Part shown: positions 1 to 11,330 of the stretch, one piece after another
Position numbering within the stretch: the first letter of the stretch is position 1
Layout of the letters: the number at the start of each line of letters is the position of its first letter
Assembly (NCBI RefSeq): GCF_002214585.1
Contig: NZ_CP014862.1
Location: 1,922,001 to 1,986,000, forward strand
Direction: 5' to 3'
Length of the DNA: 64,000 bases
Origin: Thermococcus profundus
GTDB taxonomy: Archaea > Methanobacteriota_B > Thermococci > Thermococcales > Thermococcaceae
Translations under genes and position numbers: made by a program
The notes under the pieces: generated by a model
The model's database searches: none
What the model saw: only the letters and a program-made list of their open reading frames with translations
What the model was told of the DNA's origin: nothing

Positions 1-968
1 CCCCTGTCATTTGTTCTTGTGGAATAGCTCTCCTTGGTAATCACCGAAATAATCTCGTTGGGCACAGGCCTTCCCCTCCAGTCGAGGAGGTAGCCGGAGA
101 TCGTGACGTTCTTTCCACCGCGCTCCGACGCAATTATCTCCGTTGGAGCCCTTAGAACCCGAACCGTCAGCCTGTTTGAGATGAACGTGCCGCTGGAGTT
201 CCTGCCCATCGCGTAGAGCACATGGTTCCCCGTACTGTTGAAGACGACCGCGAAGGAGAAGGTCCCGTTCTCGACCGGGACAGTAAAAGCACTTTTATTG
301 TCAATAAAAAGCCTCACGCTGCTCATGTTCTGAGCCCACCCGAACACGGTAACGTTCTCAAGGGCATAAGCTGGGTTTTTTGATACATCGATCACGAAAC
401 CTCCAGGAGCCCCCATGGAGGAGAGTCTCCTTTTGTATCCCTCGACGAGGGCCGAAACCCTTTCCAGGGCAGAAGAGACGTTGCCGGGGTCAAATCTCAG
501 CTCTTTCCCACCCTCTCCACGGAGAGAAACCGCAGAGAGACTTGAAAGGGACGCCTCCACCATCGAAAGTCCATCTTCCATCTCTAGAACAGCAGATTTG
601 CCAAGGAGATAGTTGTTGAGCCTGAGGGATCTCTGAAAGGCTTCATCACCAGAGTACAGGAGGTTGATTCCGTAGGCAAGATCCCTGAAGGTGGAAGAGA
701 GCCCAATCAGCCTCTCATCGGTGGAATAGAGAAGGAGCGTGCGGTAGGTGGTGTTCGTGACGTTCCAGAAATCGATGGCAAGGGAGGCGTTGTAGTCGTG
801 CTCAGCCAAGGAGTTCAGAAGATCCGCCGCCTGGGAAAGGAGGTTCCCAAAATAGACGTAGGCCCCGTAGTCATCGCCGCCTGAGCCCGAATAGGGCTGG
901 GCGGCGGAGGGATAGAGGGGAAGACCAACGATTAGCAGGAGGGTAACGAGAACTCCAATCCGCTTCAT
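1..968 (-). CDS. secreted protein, Ig-like domain, C-terminus beyond window
   Basis: Open reading frame on the minus strand starting at ATG 968 and running off the left edge after 322 codons. It begins with a clear signal peptide (about residues 1-24, basic MKR then a hydrophobic run ending near SAAQP). Residues about 25-200 look helical and contain several N-glycosylation sequons; from about residue 210 the text turns into beta-rich, Ig/carboxypeptidase-regulatory-like sequence (for example VTISGYLLDWRGRPVPN). It is probably exported and anchored by a C-terminal segment outside the window. It diverges from the membrane-protein/AglB operon at 1031 across only 62 bp. I do not recognise the family; the role is unknown. 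Confidence 0.8.
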   Translation of the reverse strand, partial: MKRIGVLVTLLLIVGLPLYPSAAQPYSGSGGDDYGAYVYFGNLLSQAADLLNSLAEHDYNASLAIDFWNVTNTTYRTLLLYSTDERLIGLSSTFRDLAYGINLLYSGDEAFQRSLRLNNYLLGKSAVLEMEDGLSMVEASLSSLSAVSLRGEGGKELRFDPGNVSSALERVSALVEGYKRRLSSMGAPGGFVIDVSKNPAYALENVTVFGWAQNMSSVRLFIDNKSAFTVPVENGTFSFAVVFNSTGNHVLYAMGRNSSGTFISNRLTVRVLRAPTEIIASERGGKNVTISGYLLDWRGRPVPNEIISVITKESYSTRTNDR

Positions 969-989
969 TTCCACAGGAGTAAGAGGGGA

Positions 990-1005
990 AACCTTTTATA
1001 AGGTT
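990..1005. promoter_or_regulatory. symmetric TATA element between divergent genes
   Basis: The 62-bp divergent gap holds AACCTT-TTAT-AAGGTT, a 16-bp near-perfect palindrome containing TTTTATAA. It lies about 29 bp before ATG 968 on one strand and 34 bp before ATG 1031 on the other, so one TATA box could serve both directions. Inferred from spacing only. Confidence 0.5.
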
Positions 1006-1030
1006 AGTGGCGGGAATTAGACTGGTAAAA

Positions 1031-1786
1031 ATGAGGGATGTGGAGAATAAGGACATAGCGAGTGGAATACTGATCGTCCTTGGAGTTCTCCTGTCGGTAT
1101 ACGGATTTCTCCGGAGCAATCAGACGTGGACAAACCTTGGAATAGCAGGTATCTTCCTCGGAACGGTGGTCTTCACTTTCAAATCATCGAAATACGTGAA
1201 GCGGGATGCCCTCCAGGGTGTCTGGGGCTCATATCGGGATCTCCTCTCCACGTTCTCGGACAACCTATACCTGGAGGGAAAGGCCATCTACATCCCCCCC
1301 TACCGGAACCTCCCCAGGGGTGGCGTCTTCGTGCCCCTTCATGAGGACTTTGACCTAGACCTCGCCAGACTGGACGAGGGAACGGTTTTCCTGACCGATG
1401 TCCCCAGCGAGAAGCAGATGGGCCTCCTGCTAGGGCCCTTCGGCGGCAGACTGATAGAGAAGTACGAGGAGCACTTTGAGGGGTCCCTGAAGGGCACGGG
1501 GAGCCAGGCCGTCGAGAGCGTTGCCGGCTCGGTTCTCCGTTCGATGGGGCTGGCAAAGAGGGTGTACATAGAGGAGGAAGAGGACTCTTTCAGGATAGTG
1601 GTTGACCCTGGAATCAAGTGCACGCCAGAAAACTGCGAGAGAACCCCGTGTCCGGTGTGTTCATCCATACTCCTCTCCCTAGCAACTGCCACGGGAGAGC
1701 TCATCCAGGCGGAGAGCTTTGAACGGAAAGACTACGGTGTCGAGATAAAAGCCAGAAAGCTTGGGGGAGTCGAGAGATGGATGTAG
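1031..1786 (+). CDS. membrane-anchored protein with Cys cluster, unknown function
   Basis: Two hydrophobic segments (about residues 10-28 and 35-50) are followed by a soluble domain of about 190 residues. Near the C-terminus four cysteines sit as C-x4-C-x4-C-x2-C (KCTPENCERTPCPVC), which could bind a metal or form disulfides. A GTG 24 bp upstream (1007) would extend the frame, but it lies within the expected transcription start area of the TATA box at 990-1005, so ATG 1031 is preferred. The stop overlaps the next gene by 10 bp, making this the first gene of an operon that ends in an AglB-like oligosaccharyltransferase. Family not recognised. Confidence 0.75.
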   Translation: MRDVENKDIASGILIVLGVLLSVYGFLRSNQTWTNLGIAGIFLGTVVFTFKSSKYVKRDALQGVWGSYRDLLSTFSDNLYLEGKAIYIPPYRNLPRGGVFVPLHEDFDLDLARLDEGTVFLTDVPSEKQMGLLLGPFGGRLIEKYEEHFEGSLKGTGSQAVESVAGSVLRSMGLAKRVYIEEEEDSFRIVVDPGIKCTPENCERTPCPVCSSILLSLATATGELIQAESFERKDYGVEIKARKLGGVERWM

Positions 1787-2019
1787 AGGACTACGTTCTC
1801 CTCTTCCTGACGCTGTGGATCATCGGCTCCGCCCTGGCCGTTAAGGCCCTCGACGTTTTCTTAACTCTCACCCTTATAGGCCTTTTAATAGCGGTGGAAG
1901 TGGGGAGCCTGTTCATGAGCAAAAGACAGAAAGAGGGACTGAGACCCCTCATAGAGATCCTCATCACGATATTCGTTATTATAGTTCTGAAAAAGGTCTA
2001 CGAAGTCCTATCGGGGTGA
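1777..2019 (+). CDS. small membrane protein, two to three TM segments
   Basis: An 80-residue, almost entirely hydrophobic protein. Segments at about residues 5-22, 25-42 and 58-76 look membrane spanning, separated by a short basic loop (MSKRQKEGLRP). It starts inside the end of the upstream gene (10 bp overlap) and is followed 6 bp later by the DUF1616 gene, so translation of the three is probably coupled. No catalytic motif is visible; it may be a partner subunit of its neighbours. Function unknown. Confidence 0.7.
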   Translation: MDVEDYVLLFLTLWIIGSALAVKALDVFLTLTLIGLLIAVEVGSLFMSKRQKEGLRPLIEILITIFVIIVLKKVYEVLSG

Positions 2020-2025
2020 AAATGA

Positions 2026-3039
2026 ATGGAGCAAAAGAGCGAGCCTCAAGGACTGTGGAGGTACTGGGATCTGTTCACGATCATCGCGCTCTCACTGCTT
2101 CTCGATCTGTTTATAGCGTTCTTTCCGGACAGCATTCTGAGGAAAGTTCTGGGCCTGGCATTCGTCCTGTTCTTTCCGGGGTACGTCTTCATAACTGCCC
2201 TCTTCCCTGAGAGGAAGGAGCTCGACAACCTGGAGCGCTTGGCGTTGAGCTTCGGGCTGAGCATAGCGGTAGTGCCCCTCATAGGCCTCGTCCTCAACTA
2301 CACCCCTTGGGGAATAAGGCTCACCCCTATACTCGTCAGCCTGACTCTCTTCAACATCGTTCTTGCCGTTGCGGCAGTTTACCGGCGGAAGACCGCCATA
2401 AACCCGTGGATACCCTGGATGACCCCGGAAGACATAAAGCGGGAGCTGGAGTGGGATAGCGCAAGCAGACTCGACAAAGCGCTGACTGTGGCACTGATAA
2501 TAGCAATAATCATCTCCCTCGTGACCCTAGGCTACGTAGTAACCCACCCCAAGCCAGGGGAGGCCTTCACGGAGTTCTACATCCTGGGGCCAGGTGGAAA
2601 GGCCGCTGATTACCCCACAAAGCTCCTCCCGGGAGAGAACGGGACGGTCATCATCGGAATAGTCAACCACGAGCACCGCAACGTAACCTACTACGTGCAG
2701 ATCTGGCTCGTTAACCTGACGTGGGACAGCGCCACGAACACAACGATAATCCATGAGATGTACCCTATGCCCGGCTGGTTCAACGTAACGCTCCCCCATG
2801 TTCCTGTGAACATTGAGGGCAACTGGACTCCACAGTTCAAGACGAACTACACGTTCTCAATAGATAAACCCGGCAAATGGCAGGTCTGGTTCCTGCTCTT
2901 CAAGGATAACCCTCCAGAACTGCCTCCCGCCCCGCCCGATGGAAACTACGCAGAAACGGACGCAAGGAATCTCATACTGGAGGCCGTGAACGGGACGATC
3001 CAGAGCCTCAAGCTAAACGTGGAGGTCGAGAAGGTTTAA
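2026..3039 (+). CDS. DUF1616 family membrane protein
   Basis: The N-terminal ~160 residues have four to five TM segments with the sequence style of DUF1616 (LGLAFVLFFPGYVFITALFP, then a conserved ERLALSFGLS stretch). A further TM segment at about 150-170 is followed by an external, beta-rich domain to residue 337 carrying several NxT/S sequons. Start ATG 2026 follows GGGGTGA. DUF1616 proteins occur in archaea near glycosylation and surface genes; no activity is established as far as I know. The AglB gene lies 56 bp downstream with its own TATA box. The context suggests a role in cell-envelope glycan or glycoprotein handling, which is an inference. Confidence 0.8.
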   Translation: MEQKSEPQGLWRYWDLFTIIALSLLLDLFIAFFPDSILRKVLGLAFVLFFPGYVFITALFPERKELDNLERLALSFGLSIAVVPLIGLVLNYTPWGIRLTPILVSLTLFNIVLAVAAVYRRKTAINPWIPWMTPEDIKRELEWDSASRLDKALTVALIIAIIISLVTLGYVVTHPKPGEAFTEFYILGPGGKAADYPTKLLPGENGTVIIGIVNHEHRNVTYYVQIWLVNLTWDSATNTTIIHEMYPMPGWFNVTLPHVPVNIEGNWTPQFKTNYTFSIDKPGKWQVWFLLFKDNPPELPPAPPDGNYAETDARNLILEAVNGTIQSLKLNVEVEKV

Positions 3040-3064
3040 TAAGAATCAGAACAAAAACAAAACG

Positions 3065-3072
3065 ATATATTA
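3065..3072 (+). promoter_or_regulatory. TATA box upstream of first aglB
   Basis: ATATATTA sits 24-31 bp before ATG 3096, preceded by an A-rich stretch. The gene could be transcribed separately from the DUF1616 operon, with a very short or no leader, although GGGGGT just before the ATG can also act as a ribosome binding site. Confidence 0.5.
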
Positions 3073-3095
3073 AAGAGCGGCCCGGGGGTAGATCC

Positions 3096-5420
3096 ATGAA
3101 AAGGAAGATCTTGAAAAAGAAAATCAACCCTTTTGAGCCCAAAATAGGGCTCTCAATTATAACCGCTTTAGCCCTGATCATAAGACTCCTTCCGATGAGG
3201 TTTAAATACCTCCTCGGCGTGGACCCGTATTTTCACCTGACATACATAGAGGAAGCCCTGAAGGCGGGGAAATGGTTCAACTTCTTCACGATAGCCTACG
3301 GTCCATGGGGAGCTCAAATGAAAGCCTCTTCTCCGAAGGGCCTCTGGATGACTCCAGCATACGTGTACGATACTTTAAAGATCTTTAGGATTTCACTCTA
3401 CAACGCTTTCAGAATAACTCCAGTAATCTTCGGCGTTCTGACGATCATCCTGTTCTACTTAACAGTCCTGAAGTTCTACGGTGAGAGGAAGGCGTTTTTT
3501 GCATCCTTCTTCCTGGCGACGAGCTTTGGACACTCATTCAGGTCAATGGCAGGCTACTACCGCGGCGACAACTACATGCTCTTTTGGTACAGCGTCGCCC
3601 TCTTAGGGATAGTCTACGCCATCAGGATGAAGAAGAGACTCGGAAATATGAGGCTTCTTCTGTACCTGATCCCTGCCCTGGCGAGCGGACTTGCCAGCGC
3701 ATTCTGGCAGGCGTACTACCCGATCTTCGTTTTCTTGCTCCTTAATGCCGTTCTGTTCAGCATGGGGGCTTTCCTGCTGAACAGGGACGAGTATATAGTA
3801 GATGGGTTAGCACTAACCATCGCAACGGCAGTTGGGGCAGTCATAGCCAACCATATTGGGGAGATTCTGGGCTATGGGATACTGGGCTATAAGTCAGGTG
3901 GAGGTAAAGTTCTCACTAAGAAGCTCTCCCTTGAGTTTGGATACGTCAAGGATGCTTACCTACTAATCCACCTCAAGTACTTAGTCCCCCTTGCTATCTT
4001 GGCTATAATCCTATTGATAGGACTCTCACACGTTCTGAAGGACAGAAAAAGGAGGATAATCACAATCTCAGTGCTTCTCCTTGTGGGTACAATAGTCCTG
4101 TTCGCTAGATTTCCAGCACTGAGAGATCTCTCTTCGGGGTTTGGAGTAGTTAAATCCAATCCCTTGATAGTCGAGACCCTCCCATCTGACTTCTCCGACC
4201 TCTGGAGATCCTACGGAATCGGAATACTCCTTACCCCCCTGTTCCTTGTCAGGTTCCTGCCCAGCAGGGCAAAACCCCACGACTTCATGTTCTTAGGGCT
4301 GATAGTTCCTAGCCTCTACATGCTGAAAACATGGACAAGGTTTCTCTTCATCGGATCCATGTCAGTTGCTCTTATGGCGGGTGTAGGCCTGGTCGAACTC
4401 TACGAGATCATCTCCAAACTCGGCCTCAAAAAGAGCACTGCCCTAAGTTTAGTGTTCTTCCTCATTCTGCCCAGCATAAACGTGTACGTGGGAGCAAAGA
4501 ACACATGGGAGCAGAGGCCGATGATCAACGAAAACTGGGAAAAGGCGCTCACATGGCTTAGGGACAACTCCAACGAGAACGACGTGGTTATGGCCTGGTG
4601 GGACCGCGGGCACTGGGTGACATACTTCACCAGACGCCCCCCCGTAGCTCAAGCGGGACCAAACGTTGGCGTTGCAAAATACTATCTAGGGCTACTCAAA
4701 GAGAACTGGGCAGAAAGTTCGGGGGTAGATTACGTTATAGTCTCCTACTACGACCTCCTCGAATTCGGCTCTATGGTATACACAGCAAACGCCAAAGGAA
4801 ACTACGGCCTCGTGGTAATCCCGCTGGTGTCATCTGGGGAGAAGCTCGTGTTCCAGGGGGCATACGAAGGAACAAGCTACCGGGTAGAAGTTAGTAAGGG
4901 AAAGGACTGGGAGACGACCATATACTACCAGGGGCAGAAGTTCCCGCCACGCGGGGTCTACATCGAGTACCAGAATGAGACGATAAAACCGGAAGTCCCG
5001 AACCCAATTTCAAACGCCTACGTTTACATAAACCTCAACTACGGTTATGCGGTTCTCATGAACGAGGAGACCCTGAACACGACCCTAATGCAGCTGTGGA
5101 TCCAGCCTAAGTCACCATACAAGCTGGTCTACTCAGATGGAGGGATGATAAAGATATTCAAACTGGAGCACCCCAACGTTGCCATCGAGAGGGAAAACGG
5201 CACCATAATATTCCACTTCGAGAACGCGACTGGTACAGGTCTGGGGATATGGGGCTTCCTGGACAACGGAACACTGGTATTCCACAAATGGTATGGCGTA
5301 AAAGGGAAGGAAACCTTTGAACTTCCTAGCGAGGTTAAGGGGATCGTGATAAGGTACGCCTACGCGGAAGGGAAGAAGATCGTTGACAGAGGCATCTTCA
5401 GGAGGGACTTCAGTCCCTGA
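3096..5420 (+). CDS. aglB: AglB/STT3-type oligosaccharyltransferase, short form
   Basis: 774 residues with about 12-13 TM segments followed by a periplasm-facing globular domain from about residue 470. STT3 family marks are present: an acidic first loop (VDPYFHLTYIEE, near residue 45), the RSMAGYYRGDNY segment, a VET triplet like the TIxE loop, and the WWDxG catalytic signature as WWDRGHW at residues 501-507. A DGGMIKIF segment later resembles the DK/MI sequon-reading motif. STT3/AglB transfers a lipid-linked oligosaccharide onto Asn of N-x-S/T on the outer face of the membrane. The canonical fourth residue of WWDYG is Tyr; here it is Arg. A paralogue lies at 30597. Function strongly supported by family, substrate unknown. 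Confidence 0.9.
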   Translation: MKRKILKKKINPFEPKIGLSIITALALIIRLLPMRFKYLLGVDPYFHLTYIEEALKAGKWFNFFTIAYGPWGAQMKASSPKGLWMTPAYVYDTLKIFRISLYNAFRITPVIFGVLTIILFYLTVLKFYGERKAFFASFFLATSFGHSFRSMAGYYRGDNYMLFWYSVALLGIVYAIRMKKRLGNMRLLLYLIPALASGLASAFWQAYYPIFVFLLLNAVLFSMGAFLLNRDEYIVDGLALTIATAVGAVIANHIGEILGYGILGYKSGGGKVLTKKLSLEFGYVKDAYLLIHLKYLVPLAILAIILLIGLSHVLKDRKRRIITISVLLLVGTIVLFARFPALRDLSSGFGVVKSNPLIVETLPSDFSDLWRSYGIGILLTPLFLVRFLPSRAKPHDFMFLGLIVPSLYMLKTWTRFLFIGSMSVALMAGVGLVELYEIISKLGLKKSTALSLVFFLILPSINVYVGAKNTWEQRPMINENWEKALTWLRDNSNENDVVMAWWDRGHWVTYFTRRPPVAQAGPNVGVAKYYLGLLKENWAESSGVDYVIVSYYDLLEFGSMVYTANAKGNYGLVVIPLVSSGEKLVFQGAYEGTSYRVEVSKGKDWETTIYYQGQKFPPRGVYIEYQNETIKPEVPNPISNAYVYINLNYGYAVLMNEETLNTTLMQLWIQPKSPYKLVYSDGGMIKIFKLEHPNVAIERENGTIIFHFENATGTGLGIWGFLDNGTLVFHKWYGVKGKETFELPSEVKGIVIRYAYAEGKKIVDRGIFRRDFSP

Positions 5421-5435
5421 ACAGCGGTGATATCC

Positions 5436-6245
5436 ATGATCGGCATCGTATTCGACATGGACGGCGTCATATACAGGGGAAACGAGCCGATAAACGGCGC
5501 GAAAGAACTCATCGAGTTCTTAAAGGAGAGGGGAATACCCTTCCTCTTCCTCACGAACAACTCCACTAGAGATCCGGCTATGTACAGGGAGAAACTACTC
5601 CCTATGGGCATCGACGTCCCGGAGGAGGTTATAATCACCTCCGGCCTCGCAACGAGGCTCTACATGGAGAAGCACCTCGAACCCGGGGGAGTCTTCATCA
5701 TCGGGGGGGCAGGCCTCCGGAGAGAAATGGAGCGGCTTGGCTGGGGAGTTGTGGACATTGAAGAGGCCAGAGAAGGCGCCTGGAGAAAGATACACCACGT
5801 CGTCGTTGGCCTCGACCCAAACTTAACCTACGAGAAGCTCAAGTACGCGACGCTCGCCATAAGGAACGGGGCGAGCTTCATAGGCACGAACCCGGACACG
5901 ACTTATCCAGCGGAGGAAGGCCTCTACCCGGGAGCGGGGGCGATAATAGCCGCCCTTCGGGCGTCGACAGAGAGAGAACCAATAATCATCGGCAAGCCCA
6001 ACGAACCGGCCTACGAGATCGTCAAGGACAAACTGGGAGACGTTGATGAAGTATGGATGGTCGGCGACAGGCTGGACACAGACATCGCCTTCGCGAAGAG
6101 ATTCGACATGAAGGCAATAATGGTGCTCACTGGGGTGAGTACCCTCGAAGACGTTGCAGAAAGAAGAATAAAGCCAGATCTCGTCATCCCAAACGTGGGG
6201 GAGCTCCGGCGATACCTAGAACTGCACATGGAGGAGCCCAGATGA
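5436..6245 (+). CDS. HAD-superfamily (NagD-like) phosphatase
   Basis: About 269 residues. HAD motif I is FDMDGV with the presumed nucleophile at Asp7 and the acid/base Asp9; motif II is in LTNNSTR; the lysine of motif III is probably in IIIGKPN; motif IV is GDRLDTDIAFA. The order and the large cap between motifs II and III fit the class IIA NagD/4-nitrophenylphosphatase group, which dephosphorylates small phosphorylated metabolites; the substrate cannot be read from sequence. GGTGAT eight bases before ATG 5436 decides this start over a GTG at 5427. It ends in an ATGA overlap with the ferritin-like gene, so the two are translationally coupled. Confidence 0.88.
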   Translation: MIGIVFDMDGVIYRGNEPINGAKELIEFLKERGIPFLFLTNNSTRDPAMYREKLLPMGIDVPEEVIITSGLATRLYMEKHLEPGGVFIIGGAGLRREMERLGWGVVDIEEAREGAWRKIHHVVVGLDPNLTYEKLKYATLAIRNGASFIGTNPDTTYPAEEGLYPGAGAIIAALRASTEREPIIIGKPNEPAYEIVKDKLGDVDEVWMVGDRLDTDIAFAKRFDMKAIMVLTGVSTLEDVAERRIKPDLVIPNVGELRRYLELHMEEPR

Positions 6246-6676
6246 ATCTCGAAGAGATCCTGAAAAGGCTTATCTGGCAGGAGAACGAGCTCTACAACCT
6301 CCACAAACTAGGGGAAACCTTCGCCGCTTATGAGGCCCCCAAACTCAGGGAGGTCTTCCAGATAATGGCAGAGGAAGAGCTCAGACACAGAAAAACCCTA
6401 GAAGGTATGCTCTCAAACGGAAGCCTGGAAGGAACCGCGGTGATAGACTACCTCGATGCGATATCCCTTGAACCAATGCTGGAGGATGAGAGGGCAGAAC
6501 CGGATTCGCTTGAAGAGCTCATAACCGAGGCACTTCTACGGGAGAAACACGCATACGAGCTCTATACCAAGCTGGCAGAGATCCTTGAGGGTCCGATGAG
6601 CCACATATTTAGAATGATGGCAGGTGAAGAGCTAAAGCACGCGTACAGGCTCAGGGTTGTATACGAGGGGCTTTGA
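6242..6676 (+). CDS. ferritin-like (rubrerythrin-type) diiron protein
   Basis: 144 residues forming two similar helical halves. Each half has a Glu-rich first helix (ENELYNL; EKHAYELY) and an E-E-L-x-H motif (EEELRH; GEELKH), the ligand pattern of ferritin-like diiron four-helix bundles. It lacks the rubredoxin-like Cys domain of classical rubrerythrin. Such proteins usually handle peroxide or iron. The ATG overlaps the HAD stop (ATGA). A 13-bp palindrome (GGATAA-A-TTATCC, 6682-6694) just after the stop may belong to the 3' end. Fold confident, exact reaction not. Confidence 0.75.
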   Translation: MNLEEILKRLIWQENELYNLHKLGETFAAYEAPKLREVFQIMAEEELRHRKTLEGMLSNGSLEGTAVIDYLDAISLEPMLEDERAEPDSLEELITEALLREKHAYELYTKLAEILEGPMSHIFRMMAGEELKHAYRLRVVYEGL

Positions 6677-6764
6677 GTTTTGGATAAATTATCCGACACC
6701 CCCTTTTTCTACCCCTTCACCCCCGAGGCAAAGTTGTAACTGCAAATTCGTCAGGATGGCAACC

Positions 6765-9602
<2,838 letters not shown>

Positions 9603-9755
9603 ACTCTCTGCCCATTTTCCCCAATTTTCAAGATCTCCGATTTTAACATTTTCTTGTCAAAGCATCCTTTTTAAGCCCTATGTTTTAACTTCTGCCATTC
9701 AGCGGAAAACCTTAAGTGGAACCGATGTTAACCCGGGGTATTCGGAGGTGTTGAC

Positions 9756-10220
9756 ATGGACAAGGTTTATCTTACCTGGTGGCAGGTTGATAGGGCGATA
9801 TTTGCCTTGGCGGACGAGCTCAGGAAGAACTTCATGCCCGACGTCATCGTTGGGGTCGCGAGGGGCGGGCTCATACCGGCCGTGAGGCTCAGCCATATTT
9901 TAGGAGACCTCGAAGTTAAGGTCATAGACGTGAAGTTCTACAAGGACATCGATGAGAGGATGGAGAAGCCCGTGGTAACTATTCCGCTCCACGGCTCTCT
10001 AGAGGGTAAGAAGGTCGTAATCGTCGACGACGTCAGTGACACCGGGAAGACCCTTGAAGTTGTAACAGAGGAAGTGAAGAAGGCAGGGGCAAGCGAGGTC
10101 AAGATCGCCTGCCTCAGCATGAAGCCCTGGACGAAGGTAGTTCCAGACTTCTACGTCTTCAGGACGGACAAGTGGATCGTCTTTCCCTGGGAGGAGTTCC
10201 CGGTTGTCGTGAGGGAGTAA
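9756..10220 (+). CDS. purine (xanthine/hypoxanthine-guanine) phosphoribosyltransferase
   Basis: 154 residues of the type I phosphoribosyltransferase fold. The PRPP-binding motif is VVIVDDVSDTGKT (87-99); the N-terminal VGVARGGLIP loop (about 32-41) binds pyrophosphate. The C-terminal IVFPWE segment resembles the purine hood of archaeal XGPRT-like enzymes that salvage xanthine, guanine or hypoxanthine. GGAGGTG stands six bases before the ATG. A TATA-like AAAACCTTAAG lies about 40 bp upstream, so it is likely a single transcript. Base specificity cannot be read from sequence. Confidence 0.85.
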   Translation: MDKVYLTWWQVDRAIFALADELRKNFMPDVIVGVARGGLIPAVRLSHILGDLEVKVIDVKFYKDIDERMEKPVVTIPLHGSLEGKKVVIVDDVSDTGKTLEVVTEEVKKAGASEVKIACLSMKPWTKVVPDFYVFRTDKWIVFPWEEFPVVVRE

Positions 10221-10301
10221 AGCCTTCCTTCCCCACAAGGTCTTTAATTGCATCCGAGTATGCAGAGTGCGACTTTTCATCAAAATGCTGAGGGGAGAGG
10301 A

Positions 10302-10736
10302 ATGAAACGCCGGGAACTGCTGGCCTCCATTACCCTTTCCTTTATTCTCTCATCGTCCATAATAGGCTGGACATTCCTCTCGATAGCCTTAAACCAGAAA
10401 AATGCATCTGGAATTCTCAGGACATACACCGCTATCCACTTGGATATACTAGTTCCCGCGGTAGTCTACCTCTGCTTCGGTTACCTCCTGGGAAGCAACC
10501 TAAATAGCAGATCCCTTGAAAGAGTCGGCATTCCCGCGTTTCTACTTTCATTTTTCCTCACATTGGCATTCTCAACCCCCTTCAGCACCGTGCTCCCCCC
10601 ATGCAGCACTTCCGCGGGTGAGGAGGATTGTCTCTTGCAGCTGGCGTTCATAACCAGCACCTCGCTGTTCTTCATAGTCGGATGGGCAGTTTCCTCAAAG
10701 GGAGGAATCAAGGGGAGACATCGGAAACCTCTTTAA
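10302..10736 (+). CDS. small four-TM membrane protein, unknown function
   Basis: 144 residues with four hydrophobic segments (about 7-27, 42-60, 72-90 and 112-130). Two cysteines lie in the loop between TM3 and TM4 (PPCSTSAGEEDC), facing the outside if the basic ends are cytoplasmic, and could form a disulfide. The start is ATG 10302 with AGGGGAGAGG in front; an in-frame upstream start at 10248 lacks a site. It ends 30 bp before thpR. No family recognised. Confidence 0.7.
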   Translation: MKRRELLASITLSFILSSSIIGWTFLSIALNQKNASGILRTYTAIHLDILVPAVVYLCFGYLLGSNLNSRSLERVGIPAFLLSFFLTLAFSTPFSTVLPPCSTSAGEEDCLLQLAFITSTSLFFIVGWAVSSKGGIKGRHRKPL

Positions 10737-10766
10737 CCTTCCACCCCAACTTTTCCCGGTGGTGCT

Positions 10767-11321
10767 ATGAGGGCTTTCATAGCCATAGAGGTTAGCGATA
10801 CCGTCAGGAACAACCTCATTAAAGCCCAGGAGCGGATAGGAAGCAAGGCTGCTAAGATAAAGTTCGTCGAGAGGGAAAACTTCCATGTGACGCTCAAGTT
10901 CCTAGGTGAGATAGATGAGGCCACCGCAGAGGAAGTGAAGAAGGCTCTAGCAGAGATAGCGAAGAAGCACAAAAAACACAGAGCAAAGGTGAAGGGAATA
11001 GGCGTCTTCCCGAACCCGAACTACGTGAGGGTTATTTGGGCTGGAATAGAGAACGACGAGGGGATAAAGGCCATAGCGAACGACGTCGAGAGGGAGATGC
11101 GCCGTCTGGGCTTCAAGAAGGATAAGGATTTCGTCGCTCACATCACAATCGGCCGCGTTAAGTTCGTGCGCGACAAGCTGGAGCTGGCGATGGCATTGAA
11201 AGATCTCGCCAATGAGGACTTCGGAGAGTTCGATGTTGAGGCGATAGAGCTGAAGAAGAGCACACTGACACCAAAGGGGCCGATATACGAAACGGTGGCA
11301 AGGTTCGAGCTGGCCGAATGA
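10767..11321 (+). CDS. thpR: RNA 2',3'-cyclic phosphodiesterase (2'-5' RNA ligase family)
   Basis: 184 residues of the 2H phosphoesterase family, with both catalytic H-x-T/S motifs: [10 protein letters not shown] (His40, Thr42) and HITIGRV (about residue 125). The family opens 2',3'-cyclic phosphates at RNA ends and was first assayed as 2'-5' ligase on tRNA halves. GGTGGTG precedes the ATG. The cca gene begins 9 bp after the stop, a neighbour pairing that fits tRNA 3'-end processing or repair. Strong family call. Confidence 0.93.
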   Translation: MRAFIAIEVSDTVRNNLIKAQERIGSKAAKIKFVERENFHVTLKFLGEIDEATAEEVKKALAEIAKKHKKHRAKVKGIGVFPNPNYVRVIWAGIENDEGIKAIANDVEREMRRLGFKKDKDFVAHITIGRVKFVRDKLELAMALKDLANEDFGEFDVEAIELKKSTLTPKGPIYETVARFELAE

Positions 11322-11330
11322 GGTGTGAGC

